Shown piece by piece: positions 46,695-56,809 of a stretch of DNA of 64,000 nt. The stretch is from Pseudeuparius sepicola (Eukaryota > Arthropoda > Insecta > Coleoptera > Anthribidae). Numbering within the stretch: position 1 is the stretch's first letter; every line of letters starts with the position of its first letter. A program made the position numbers and the translations under genes. Location: the NCBI GenBank assembly GCA_963920635.1, contig OY987307.1, forward strand, positions 20,723,735 through 20,787,734, given 5' to 3'. The notes below the pieces were generated by a model that saw only the letters and a list, made by a program, of their open reading frames with translations, ran no database searches and had not been told where the DNA came from.

Positions 46695-47364
46695 GTTTGA
46701 AAATAGCCTAAAACAAAAATATGTCTAAACATTGGTGTAACATTTTGTGTTAGTGTCGGTTGTAACATGTTACAACCGCTACTTCTCTTTATGTTACAAC
46801 CGACACCAACCGACAGACTTCCTGTGTGTGCATCAAAAAACTATGTGACCTTCAACTTTAAGCGTTCTAAATACTTGATTCCCTAGTCAAAATGACGCTG
46901 ATTTTTTTGGTATAATTTGATTACACATAAAATAAATGCCATAGCAACTACTTACCAAAGAAGATAAAAATTGAAACTTACTTAATGCGTCCAAAACTAT
47001 GTTTTTACCCGTCACGTACGTTCACTGTCGAGTTTCGTAAACATGTGACCACTAATATGGCGGCTGGCTCAACGCGCATGACCCATACATGTTGTTTGCG
47101 CGTAGCTACATAGATGGCGGTGATAGGTCGAATGTTACAAACGACACCCGTTACAACTGTCACCGCTCTCCCCTACTCCTAGTTTGGAGTATTATGAGCA
47201 ACGATATGTATATATAAATAGATACATTTCCAAAAACAACTTGTTTTGTTTCATAATTTTAAAAAAATGTTATTATTGGCACATTCAAGGTTTCCATTTT
47301 TTTGATACGATTTTGTCTCTTACCTCTGACATATATGTATAAATCCATGGGTAAAAACGACCTT

Positions 47365-48106
47365 TTTTTGTTCGACACTGAGTGCGATAAAAGACTGTTG
47401 AAAAAACTGTGGTGTCCAAAATCTATTAAAAGACTATTTCACCAACAGGCAACAATATGTTGAAATAGAGTGGTCCAGGAGCCGTAACCTGTGGTGTATC
47501 TCATGGAACGATTCTTGGACCGGTCTTGTTTAATATAGGTATGTATTAAAAATCATCAGCTTTGCTGACAACACAGTTATATTTTATATAATTGTAAATC
47601 GCTAAAGAACAAAGTGGAAGAAGTGGAAGCGGATCTATCTATAAATGGTTCCAGGAATATAAACTGACCTTAAATATAAATAAGAGCAAATTTGTACCTT
47701 TTGCATCTTATGTCAACAATTTACCAAATTTTAACGAAGTTAAAATTGATAATAATTTAATAATTGCAAAAGTGGATAACATTAAATATCTGGGAATTAC
47801 AATCGACGATTACCCCGAATGGGATAAACATATAAATGACTTGGCGAAGAAGACAAGTTACTTGGTTACTTGGTTAACAAAAATAAACAATATTAGATAA
47901 CTGTACTTTCATCTATTACTTATGTTTATATAAGCCGCAAGTAGTGAATTGAATATGACAGATAACACATAACACACCAACACAACATAAGAAAACGACT
48001 GATTTTCAATCATACCCCAAAGCAAAAAAATAAATCTATCAAATCCATTTTATATTTAGCACCTAAATTTTATAACTTTCTGCCAAATCACCTTAAAGTG
48101 GTATGA
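47365..48106 (+). pseudogene. Jockey/CR1-type reverse transcriptase fossil
   Basis: Order of RT motifs on the plus strand, in shifting frames: FDTECDKRLLKKLW (motif A), CGVSHGTILGPVLFNI (motif B), IISFADNTVIFY (motif C, FADD degraded to FADN), KWFQEYKLTLNINKSKFV and NIKYLGITIDDYPEWDKHI (thumb side), and near 48055 LAPKFYNFLPNHLK, typical of the RT C-terminal tail. Several stops and frameshifts. The Tc1-type element follows at 48109 and removed or displaced the 3' end. The 5' part is shared with the array units. Confidence 0.8.
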
Positions 48107-48108
48107 TA

Positions 48109-49587
48109 CACACATCAAAAGAATCTAAGGGACAAGAATAAAAATTATGAAATAAAACACAATTTTCTGCCATATTTTTTTATATTATAGCTGTACTCTA
48201 AATAGTGTTGTATATTCACAAAAGAATTAAGAAAATTTACATCGTTTCCAGAAAAAAAAATTCTGCATGTTTTTGCAACACACAATTAACAACAATAAAG
48301 CAACATTAAATAATAATTAGTACAGAGGATTACCACCACTACTGTTAACAACCGTTCTACATCTACGAGGCATAGGTACTCAGAATTAGGTTGTCAATGT
48401 CATGTTGTTCGATGGCGTTCCATTCAATTGAAAGGCACTCGAATAGTTGTTGATCCGTGTAAAACACAATTTTTTGCACCAAAAGCATATCTCATAAGTG
48501 TTCGATGGGATTAAAGCCAGAGGATTAAGAAGGCCAAGGCAAAACATTAATTTCATTGTCCTGCAGAAATTCGCGCACGACACTTGCCGCGTGAGGACGC
48601 GCATTGTCGTTCATTAGTTGAAATTTTGGTCCAATTCTCTCAGCATATGGAACAACAATAGGCCGAAGATAATGTTTTGATAATCATTGGAATTCAGGTA
48701 CCGCTCCAACCAAACGAGATTAGTTCTTCCGCCGATGTTGATATCGCCCCATACCATGATCGTACCTCCTCGAAAGGTGTGAACCGCTCGAAGAGCTGCA
48801 AGGCGTTCTGCATTTCCAGGACAACTCCACTGGCGATGCCTTCTTTAATCTGGCCGAAGTCCAAATCGGGGCTCATCAGAAAAGAAAATTGGAGTCCATT
48901 CCTATACTGGTGGCAATTTAAATGTTCTTGTATCCACTGTAAACTTATTGTGCGATTTCCTCGTGATAATACTGGAACTTTTACAGGCCGGCGGTCATTA
49001 ACATGATCTTCGTGGAACCTGTTTCGGACAGTTTAGTCACTAATCCGTACATTGTATGTATTGTGCAGCTGAATAACCAATGGCGACGCAGTGATACTGC
49101 GCTCTCGAAAGGCTAGCGATCTTAGAAATCTATTCTGAATTAGAGGAGTTCCCCGTGTACGGCCTGTATGTCGTTCTCTGATGTCTCCTGCTTCTTGATA
49201 TCTTATCCATAAACGATTTATAACACTCTTGGAAGTGTTAAGAGTTTCTGCGACATCCCTTTGTGAAATTCCAGCCTCTAACATGCCGCATTAGTACTTA
49301 ACATAGTTTCACCTTCCAAGCGATGTTTCTGCATCATAAAATGTTTAAAATCAAATCAAACTTGCCCAGCACTGAGTGACAAATAGCTATTAAATTAAGA
49401 AGGTTTTTCGTTTGAATTTTAAAAAATTCTGCAATGGTTTTTTAAATGTAAAAAACATTAATACATTTGTTATATCAGTTGCTAGAACTGCTTAGAGTCG
49501 TACTACTTTTTTTTAAATATTTAAATACGAAATAATTAAAAAAATATGCTCATTTTTGTATTTGTCCCTTAGATTGTTTTGAGAGAA
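48109..49587 (-). mobile_element. Tc1-type element
   Basis: Terminal repeats include ATCAAAAGAATCTAAGGGAC (left) and TCTCAAAACAATCTAAGGGA (right, reverse complement). TA dinucleotides at 48107-48108 and 49588-49589 fit the TA target of the family. The 1.48-kb length is normal for Tc1. It encloses the transposase pseudogene on the minus strand. Confidence 0.75.
48370..49290 (-). pseudogene. Tc1-type transposase, broken
   Basis: Minus strand: MLEAGISQRDVAETLNTSKS begins a paired-type helix-turn-helix (49284-49033), followed by a stop. In other frames come WTPIFFSDEPRFGLRPD (first catalytic region, Asp retained), GGTIMVWGDINIGGRTNL, LMNDNARPHAA (second Asp) and a degraded SxFNPIEHL (Glu of DD34E). 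At least three frameshifts and several stops. Cut-and-paste transposase of the Tc1 family; not functional. Recognition rests on the full ordered motif set, so the class is secure. Confidence 0.88.
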
Positions 49588-49602
49588 TAAATTTTAAAAA
49601 TA

Positions 49603-49765
49603 AATCCGAAAGCTCAGAAAACAAATTTGTTGAATATATTTTTTGAGTTACAAGTTCAAAGTTAAGTTCATTTACTGTTAAGAATTTATTAATTTTCCAG
49701 GCAACTTGAAAAATTTGTCTTTTAACCAGTTTGGTGGCGAAAAACCCAATTAAAATTCAATGGAT
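49603..49765 (+). mobile_element. Solo Penelope-like element end, copy C
   Basis: Contains the 3' terminal module only: GAAAGCTCAGAAAACAAATT, CATTTACTGTTAAGAATTT, CCAGGCAACTTGAAAAATTT and CCAGTTTGGTGGCGAAAAA. No RT or endonuclease. It lies directly after the Tc1 element, so the two may have been juxtaposed by deletion. Confidence 0.7.
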
Positions 49766-49769
49766 CTGT

Positions 49770-52014
49770 CTACACCACAAATAAATTTTATATTTAATAA
49801 ACCCCAAAGTTACCCAAACTTTTACCCAAAAGTGACAATTTACCCCAAAGTGAAAACAACCGATAATGACTCTCTTCTGTAATTTTTTTATTTTACTTTT
49901 GTGAAGATTACTGCATTGTTTTTTGCTTTCAGTGACACTGTTCAGTTCTAAGTTTTTATTATAAAATCTTTTAATTTTGATAAAAACTATTTTAATTGAA
50001 TTGAATTTAATCACCCGTATCATCCTATAGCGCATTCATTACAAAAATGTGCAATTGCAAGCGATATTGCAGTATTCAAGCCTGTTTTTATGCCAACATC
50101 ATTTTTTATTTCGCCCTTGTTGCCATGCAGTTCGAAACCCTCCCGCACACACGTAGGTACATCGATGTGTACTCGTATACATTCAGCTTTGTATACGCAC
50201 GTCCCCGACCCCCCCATTATTTTTTCCCGTTTTAACCCTCGCCATGCCTACCCCAACGCGATGCACCCCTGCTGCAGCCCGTCCGCATGCGTGCGTCCCT
50301 TCCTTAATTTCTTTTTCCCCCTTTTTCCCTATTTTTCGCCCCCTCCCCGCGGGCATAGCCACATCCCCGCGCTGCATCCGACACCAAGTGGCCGCATCCC
50401 CTCTCGCCCGGTCCTGTTGTGTATAGGGTGGTCAAAAATGGACGAATTATTGCGTCCTTCAGAATAATAATGGAGGCCTGGGTGGTCACCTTCCCTTGCA
50501 GGTTGTCGCTAAGAAATGTGCGAAATAGGAAAGAGATAGCCGCTGTATATGCAGAAAATTAAAACCCGAATTATTGATTCCGTTTTATTTACATTTTTTT
50601 TATGACAGTATAAATTCTAGTTACCTATGAACTCCTGGGCGACCACGGAACAGTAAGCTATTGAACTGTCAATGTGCTTGTGTCGATCAGGCCAACTATT
50701 ATAGTTTTAATAAAAGAAATACAACAAAAATAAACAATGGGCATACCGCACTGGATATATAAGTGGCAAATTTGGTTAATTGATGTTAGATATCGGAATT
50801 TACTACTCAAAGGTAAAAATTATTCGTTTGCGCACAGTCACATAAGCAACTAATGTCCAACCTGGACCAATACTATATTAAAGACCTGTGCAGTGTGCAT
50901 AGCGCTGTTTCAAGCGATCGCACTGGCGCCACACGACGAAACAAATTTACACGGTGGTTTAATGTTAAAACACCATTGTTGCAGAATCTTTTATAAAATA
51001 AAAACATGTAAATATATGTCTGTTACAACGAATTTAATATTCAAAATAAAATAAAATATTTGTTTGTTATGTCCCTCTAATTTGACAAGTTCACATGGCA
51101 TAGTATTTGGTACCTTTTGGTTTGAAATGAAGTCCATGGCTAGTTGTAGTGTAAGTAAGCATAAAACGCATTAGATTTTTTAGTTTCTTCTTCGCTTTGG
51201 AGCTATAAACAAAATTTTCTATTTTCATTCTTGCATACGATACAAAATACTCTTCCAAAATAATATCTAGAATTTTCGATTCTTCGGCTGGTTGATCAGA
51301 TCATCCCATAATTCCAAAATAGTGTTTATTCCTTCTTCTGCAATTCATCTAATGGTCTGTGCAGTGGTTCGTCATGTGCATGGAAATTTCATGTTATCAC
51401 AAACAAATATACCTATAAAAGCTGTATTAATAGGATAAAACTACTAAATACTGGAAGCAAAGACAATTCGTTACAGTAAAAAGAAGGCAAATTGTAATAA
51501 AGCTGGATATTTAAAATTTGGGACATTTTAAACGTCAGAAACTGACATACCAACAACCACAGAATACCCCCTTAGTCGCCATTTTTTTCGTCGAATAGGG
51601 CCATCTCAGTCCGTAAACAACAATGAAATATGACGTCACGCTCGGTCCAGGTCCAACCACTACTTTAGCGCATGAGCTCTTATTTTTTTTTTTGAAAATT
51701 CGACCCCTAGATATGGAGATTTTGGACAGCTTTGAAATTTAAATACGAAATTCTCTGAAACGACAGCACGAAATCGAATTTGACCTCCACGTCCAACATA
51801 AGCGGGCCGAAAGACTCCGATCTTTAAAATTCAAAAAAGTGCACTGGACTGGCATTTAGAAATTTTCTATCAGAAAATGTACTGGATTAGTAGATATTGA
51901 TCTAATTCCCAATTTCTTAATCAAACCCTTTAAAATGAAAGGAACTTTTGCAACGATATTTAAATAATATTTTCTAAAATTTATTTGTCGCGCAAACAGA
52001 TAAATTTAACTTTT
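49770..52014. other. No confirmed gene; pyrimidine-rich block
   Basis: 50090-50430 is GC- and pyrimidine-rich (C/T runs, CCCCCTTTTTCCC) with open frames on both strands that look composition-driven. On the minus strand 51283-51093 reads about 63 codons without a stop (SKILDIILEEYFVSYARM...KKKLKNLMRFML) that look protein-like but unassignable. Nothing else is supported. Confidence 0.35.
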
Positions 52015-52262
52015 TAATTGTGTTTTTCGCCACCAAATTGATTAAAAGACTTTTCAAGTTGCCTGGAAATTTCTTTGCCCCATTGTTAAGTTCAATAAAT
52101 TCACCATGTCATTCGTTAGCAAAATATTTATTTAATATTGTTAATCTGTTAGTAGGAAACTCAAATTCATTTACCTATTTACATATTGTATTGTATTGTA
52201 TTGTATTACATTATGTATATTAGCTAGCTTTGATGTGGTTAGTCTTTTTACAATTATCCCTG

Positions 52263-52490
52263 TTGACAAATCATTGAATATGCTACGCAGAATGTTAGAA
52301 AACGATTAGAATTTAGTAGAAAGGACAAATTTGAATTAGATGCAATATTATAACCAACAAAACTGTGTTAAAACCATTGACAAATCATTGAATATGCTAC
52401 GCAGAATGTTAGAAAACGATTAGAATTTAGTAGAAAGGACAAATTTGAATTAGATGCAATATTATAACCAACAAAACTGTGTTAAAACCA
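52263..52490. repeat. Exact 114-bp tandem duplication
   Basis: TTGACAAATCATTGAATATG starts at 52263 and again at 52377, and the two 114-bp units are identical as far as I can read. It lies upstream of the RT part of Penelope copy D. The identity implies a recent slip or unequal exchange, much younger than the decay of the element itself. Confidence 0.9.
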
Positions 52491-52529
52491 TTTATATTTA
52501 TTTTTAACTAGGAAATGAATTTGCCAGCA

Positions 52530-53100
52530 GGAATTTGATGTGGCTATGGGGTTTATCACCATTCATAAACAATCTATTTTGGAAGATTTTGAACAAAATG
52601 AGTTGACTAGATATGTTCATCAAACTAAGGTTTGGTGGAGATATGTAGATGACATATTTGTTGTATGAGAACATGTAGTAGATGATTCAAATTCATTATT
52701 AAATTTTATAAACTCACAAGAACACAAGAAAATAATAATCAATTACCTGAAATCAGATAGTACAGAAACTAGTGTCTATAAAAAACCAACACATACTAAT
52801 AGATATCTAACAATTTACGTGGAAAGTTCTATGTTGGGAAGACTTGTAAGCCTATAACGTTCGTTTAAAAGTACATAAAAATTATATCAGGCAAAATAAA
52901 ATTTCGAAGTCAAAATTATGTGAACACTCTTTTAATAACAGTCATAGGATTTTGTGGGATAGGTCCAAACCAATTCTCAAAGAAGTAGAAAATAGATGAA
53001 AAATTAGAGAATCAGCATTTATTCTAGGAAATATACGGACAACTGTATTGCTGAATGTTCAGTGGAATTCAGTAAAATATTATTGCCAGTTATTCAAAGA
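52530..53100 (+). pseudogene. Penelope-like RT and GIY-YIG remnant, copy D
   Basis: Plus strand: FEQNELTRYVHQTKVWWRYV followed by DDIF (52639-52659) is RT motif C and its lead-in; a TGA stop follows at 52666. Then DDSNSLLNFINSQE, YLKSDSTETSVYKKPTHTNR, an internal deletion near 52805 that joins RT directly to GIY-YIG sequence (VESSMLGRL...), and remnants of SKSKLCEHSF and RILWDRSKP in shifted frames. Non-functional. Confidence 0.8.
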
Positions 53101-53375
53101 GAAGTTAGTATAGATAATTAGATAGACCACAGGGTACAATATCAGACAGGTGGTTAGGCTATTGTTTCTATTGTCATGACATTTTAACTTTACATTTATT
53201 AATCTGTCATTTCACGTTGACGTGACATGATCTTTGAGAAACGAGGAAGATTTTTATTCTCCGAAAGCTCAGAAAACAAATTTGTTGAAGGAATTTTTTT
53301 TATGAATTTTCCAGGCGAGTTGAAAAGTTGTCTTTTAATCGATATGGTGGCGAAAAACCCTATTAAAAAATTAAA

Positions 53376-53404
53376 TGGATATTTAATAATAATAATAATA
53401 ATAT
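53376..53404. repeat. TAA repeat, left of Dong-type element
   Basis: TTAATAATAATAATAATA precedes the element. A similar (TAA)n tract lies at its right end (55821-55838). R4/Dong-clade elements are known for inserting into TAA repeats. Confidence 0.85.
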
Positions 53405-55702
53405 ACACACACAATAATATACACAACCGCTGAGGTCTCCGATGTCATCAAGAATTCCCACAACTGGAAGGCACCAGGTCCAGATCATCTCCAAAATTAT
53501 TGGATTAAGAAGTTGTGGTGCACGCATGAACAAATAACTACCTTAATTAATGAAGTCTTGCTCGATCCTCTGAAAATGCCATTGTTTCTTACACAGGGTG
53601 CAACTTACCTGTTACCAAACGACCAGCGGAATACGGATAACCCTGCCAAGTACCGCCCAATAACCTGCTTGCCTACGCTTTACAAGATAATCACATCTTG
53701 CCTTACGCAGCGAATATATGCTCACTGCGAGCGGAACAACATCATTGCAATGCAGCAGAAGGGCTGCTCGAAGGGCGCAATGGGATGCAAAGAGCAACTC
53801 ATCATAGACTCTGTCATCTGCAACCAGGCTCATTCCAAGCAACGAAACCTCCACATGGCTTATGTGGACTACAAAAAAGCATTTGATTCCGTACCTCACG
53901 ACTGGCTCACAGGTATCTTAAAGCTGTATAAAATAGATCATCATACAGTTTCCTTTTTAGAACACGTTATGACAACCTGGCGCACTAAGATACAACTCAG
54001 AACCGCAGACAGTAACATCGAGACCGACACAATCAACATCCGAAGAGGGATTTTCCAAGGAGATTCACTCAGTCCACTGTGGTTCTGCATGGCGATGAAC
54101 CCTCTATCACATCGGTTGAACTCTACAAAATATGGCTTCGCTATCAAAAGCAACAACGCAGAAGCGATCAAGTTGAATCACCTATTATATATGGATGATT
54201 TAAAACTGATCGCCGCAACGAAAAACCAACTAACGCAAATGCTTAAAATTGTAGAGGAGTTCTCCAGGGACATCGGAATGCTGTTTGGACTGGACAAGTG
54301 CCGCACCCTTAATATCATCCGGGGAAAGCTCGAACAAAGCGCACACGAGATGCAGGACGGCCAGGAGATCGAAGCAATGAGCAAGGGAGATACATACAAG
54401 TATCTCGGGATGAAACAAGCTCAAAGGATAGACCATCGAACAATGAAGACTGATTTAACGAATGAATTCATCAAGAGAGTAAGACAAGTAGTGCGAACTG
54501 ATCTTAACAGCAGGAATTTGTTTAAGGCCCTGAACACGTATGCGTGCTCTGTACTCAGCTATTCGTTCGGAATAGTGAATTGGACCAACACGGACATCAA
54601 CAACCTGCAACGAAAAGTTAGGACACTACTGACAAAAGCTCATAAACATCATCCCCGTAGCGCCGTAGAAAGAACAACTCTGCCACGTCAACTAGGAGGA
54701 AGAGGATTGGCAGATCTCAGCAAGCAATTGGACCAACAAATATTAAATCTGCGTAATTATTTCTACAGGCAGGCCAACAGCTCCACACTACATAGGGCTA
54801 TATGCGGAGCAGACGTCTCAACACCGCTACGTCTGACGGAACACGAGCGTCAAAATCACCACCGAACCGACAACGATAAACTACAGAGGTGGTTGGGGAA
54901 GCCGCTGCACGGGAGACATCCTAATGAGGTTAACCAGGAACATGTCGACAAGTTAGCGTCGAACTATTGGCTGACCTCGGGACGAATGTTCCCCGAGACG
55001 GAAGGCTTCCTACTGGCCATACAAGATCAGGTTATACCAACTCGCAACTACCTAAAATTCATTGTAGGAGATGCATCGGTAGTGGATGACAGATGCAGAT
55101 ACTGGTGCCCAACTTCAGAAACAATCCAGCACATAACAGGAGGATGTCAGATGTTCGCATCAACGGAATATAAGGAACGACACGATTCGGTTGCCAAGAT
55201 CTTGCACCGGGAACTGGCGGAAAAGCTGCTGCTTGTGCAGACAGAAAGGGTCCCATATTACAACTACACACCTGAGCCTGTTCTTGAGAACAGCAACTAC
55301 AAGATGTACTGGGATCGTACAGTTCTGACTGATCAACGAGTTGCCCATAACAGACCGGACCTTATAATAGTTGATAAAATTTCTAGGAAGACAACTCTGA
55401 TTGATGTGGCCATCCCGAACAACAACAACCTGCGTGTGAAGCAAGTCGAGAAGATCGCGAAGTACAGAGACTTAGAAGAACGAATTAGAAGGCAATGGGA
55501 AATGGAGAACGTCCAGACGATTCCAATCATCATGTCAACAACTGGTGTTATACCAAAAAGTTTGCTGAGAAACATCAAGGAGCTGAATCTAACTGATAGT
55601 CTTTACAGGTCCATGCAGAAAGCGGTACTACTTGCGACAGCCCGAACCGTCAGGAAATTCATGGGGAATGCAGGATCGTCCAAGAACATCAATGTCACCT
55701 AG
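53402..55702 (+). CDS. RT plus restriction-like endonuclease, R4/Dong type (5' partial)
   Basis: Open for 766 codons to TAG at 55700; numbering here starts at the TTG at 53513. RT: KYRPITCLP (46-54), motif A YVDYKKAFD (117-125), motif B RRGIFQGDSLSPLWF (177-191), motif C LLYMDDLKLIA (224-234), then SYKYLGM-like YKYLGM (295-300). C-terminal CCHC knuckle C528, C532, H540, C545. Restriction-like endonuclease: RPDLIIVD (614-621), D631 in TLIDVAIP, and EKIAKYRDLE (646-655). The endonuclease nicks the target and RT primes on it. The YMDD motif, RLE and TAA context separate it from R2. The N-terminal DNA-binding zinc-finger/Myb part is missing, so it is probably inactive though unbroken. Confidence 0.9.
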   Translation, partial: YTHTIIYTTAEVSDVIKNSHNWKAPGPDHLQNYWIKKLWCTHEQITTLINEVLLDPLKMPLFLTQGATYLLPNDQRNTDNPAKYRPITCLPTLYKIITSCLTQRIYAHCERNNIIAMQQKGCSKGAMGCKEQLIIDSVICNQAHSKQRNLHMAYVDYKKAFDSVPHDWLTGILKLYKIDHHTVSFLEHVMTTWRTKIQLRTADSNIETDTINIRRGIFQGDSLSPLWFCMAMNPLSHRLNSTKYGFAIKSNNAEAIKLNHLLYMDDLKLIAATKNQLTQMLKIVEEFSRDIGMLFGLDKCRTLNIIRGKLEQSAHEMQDGQEIEAMSKGDTYKYLGMKQAQRIDHRTMKTDLTNEFIKRVRQVVRTDLNSRNLFKALNTYACSVLSYSFGIVNWTNTDINNLQRKVRTLLTKAHKHHPRSAVERTTLPRQLGGRGLADLSKQLDQQILNLRNYFYRQANSSTLHRAICGADVSTPLRLTEHERQNHHRTDNDKLQRWLGKPLHGRHPNEVNQEHVDKLASNYWLTSGRMFPETEGFLLAIQDQVIPTRNYLKFIVGDASVVDDRCRYWCPTSETIQHITGGCQMFASTEYKERHDSVAKILHRELAEKLLLVQTERVPYYNYTPEPVLENSNYKMYWDRTVLTDQRVAHNRPDLIIVDKISRKTTLIDVAIPNNNNLRVKQVEKIAKYRDLEERIRRQWEMENVQTIPIIMSTTGVIPKSLLRNIKELNLTDSLYRSMQKAVLLATARTVRKFMGNAGSSKNINVT

Positions 55703-55838
55703 GGCCCGATAACATGGCAAGGGTCTCGTCCGAGCCAGATCCTTTTGGTATCCGGGATGCCCGGGATCTGAGTGAATGTTCCCCGTAGAGGGAGTGCGAA
55801 TGCCTTTTGGCTAAGTCGATATAATAATAATAATAATA
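53405..55838 (+). mobile_element. R4/Dong-clade non-LTR retrotransposon, 5'-truncated
   Basis: The element is flanked on both sides by TAA repeats. The ORF is open from 53402, with no natural start, and begins inside the N-terminal RT region (NWKAPGPDHLQNYW upstream of 53513), which is classic 5' truncation by incomplete reverse transcription. The 3' UTR is about 118 bp (55703-55820) and runs into (TAA)n. It has the best-preserved coding sequence in the window. Confidence 0.85.
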
Positions 55839-56800
55839 TTGTTTATTTACAGAACTAACAAAGGGATAATACAAATAAGTATGCAAATAAACAATAAGAA
55901 ACTCACGAAACAACCTTTCGGCTGCTTGTTTGTGAGAGACATTTAATTTAATTTAGTATAAACAAAACAAAAAACAAAACTAAAACAGAATTAAAGTCTG
56001 TAGTGATGTAAAAGTCAAAAAAATAGTGGATAGTTACAATCATTTTGTGTAAGTGTCTAACCTTGGAAGGTAGGTAAGTCTTAAATTGGGTGTCATAGTG
56101 GTATTGTTTTAATTGAAATGTATGACCACAGTATATATTACCGTAGCGCAATTCATTCTACGATATGACACAGATATAGCTCCGAACTCAACTTCGGTTT
56201 ACAATACCATGTATTTCATGCCTATTGTTTTCCTGGAGAATATTTGTAATTTTTTTCTTAAACAGATTGTACCTGGATATTTTTCTAATGTCCTCTGGAA
56301 CCAGTGAATAGAACTTAGCAACCAAATACGAACTGCTCCAATACTTTTCAAACACCTTGGAGGCAGAAATTCTTTTTCTTTTCGTCTAGTATCATAGGTG
56401 TGTGGATTTTGACAGAAATTTTACCCATGTACACAAACAAAATTACTTTTAAACAATACACTTGCCTAATATCAAGAATGCGGGCTTCGTTGAAGAGGTC
56501 ATCACTAGGATAGGTCGGCGATTTTCCATAAATGATTTTAAGTGCCCACTTTTGCACAACTGCAAGACTTTGTAGGTGGTTGTCCGTAACGCCTCCCCAT
56601 CCTATGATGCCATAAGTTAAATGTGACTGTATTAATGCGAAATAAAGTATTCTCAAATGTTGCACATCAAGATAGTCTTTAAGAAACTTCAGTCTATACA
56701 ATATGCATCTCACTTTGTTTGTTGAACAATGTTTCGATTTATATAAAAACACCTCTAATCTTAAAAGGTATATGTGAGTTTATTTACGAAATTGAACCTT
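55839..56800 (-). mobile_element. 3' end of a Jockey/CR1-type retrotransposon
   Basis: On the minus strand the element runs from about 56800 to a TTA/ATT repeat at 55839-55821, so its 3' tail and the Dong-type element share the same microsatellite. It carries the C-terminal RT pseudogene and about 300 bp of 3' UTR. The 5' part is missing. Confidence 0.65.
56100..56752 (-). pseudogene. Jockey/CR1-type RT C-terminal part
   Basis: An open stretch of 134 codons (56752-56348) reads KFLKDYLDVQHLRILYFALI, HLTYGIIGWGG, LQSLAVVQKWALKIIYGK and ARILDIRQVYCLKVILF: the conserved region after the RT palm in CR1/Jockey-type elements (YxxxIxSHLTYG-x-WG and RxLRxI). After a frame change the tail reads SKVFEKYWSSSYLVAKFYSL, then PEDIRKISRYNLFKKKI. 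Catalytic motifs A-C are absent because the element is 5'-truncated. Confidence 0.8.
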
Positions 56801-56809
56801 AGCGTTTTA

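Larger units (their letters stand above)
45322..47173. mobile_element. Pogo-like element with TA duplication
   Basis: Terminal repeats GGGGAGAGCGGTGAC plus a further 9 bp on each side (24 bp with one mismatch) are flanked by TA at 45320-45321 and 47174-47175. The flanks rejoin into the array-unit phrase CTGGGGTACTCCTAG, so the insertion is certain. Motifs like GGTGTCGATTGTAACA recur near both ends in both orientations (45504-45569, 46748-46815, 47132-47160). A transposase start on the minus strand supports the pogo/Tigger class. The interior is replaced by a palindromic MITE (45655-46606). Confidence 0.85.
45130..47420. repeat. Inverted copy of the 35-40 kb array unit
   Basis: 45130-45319 and 47176-47420 together match, in reverse orientation, the array unit segment at about 36240-36690 (phrases such as TTTGGTTGATAACAAAG and ATGGGTAAAAACGACC). 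The two halves are separated only by the pogo-like insertion. The copy continues directly into non-LTR RT sequence to the right. Confidence 0.75.
52018..53375 (+). mobile_element. Penelope-like element fossil, copy D
   Basis: The left end holds the inverted terminal module (GTTTTTCGCCACCAAATTG, 52022-52040); the right end holds it in plus orientation (TGGTGGCGAAAAACCC, about 53345-53360). Inside are a 114-bp tandem duplication and a broken RT/GIY-YIG coding part. It is directly followed by the TAA tract in which the Dong-type element sits. Confidence 0.75.

Noticed and set aside
53612..55578. Minus-strand ORFs of 68-95 codons across the Dong-type element
   Set aside because: Antisense shadows of the 766-codon RT-endonuclease frame.
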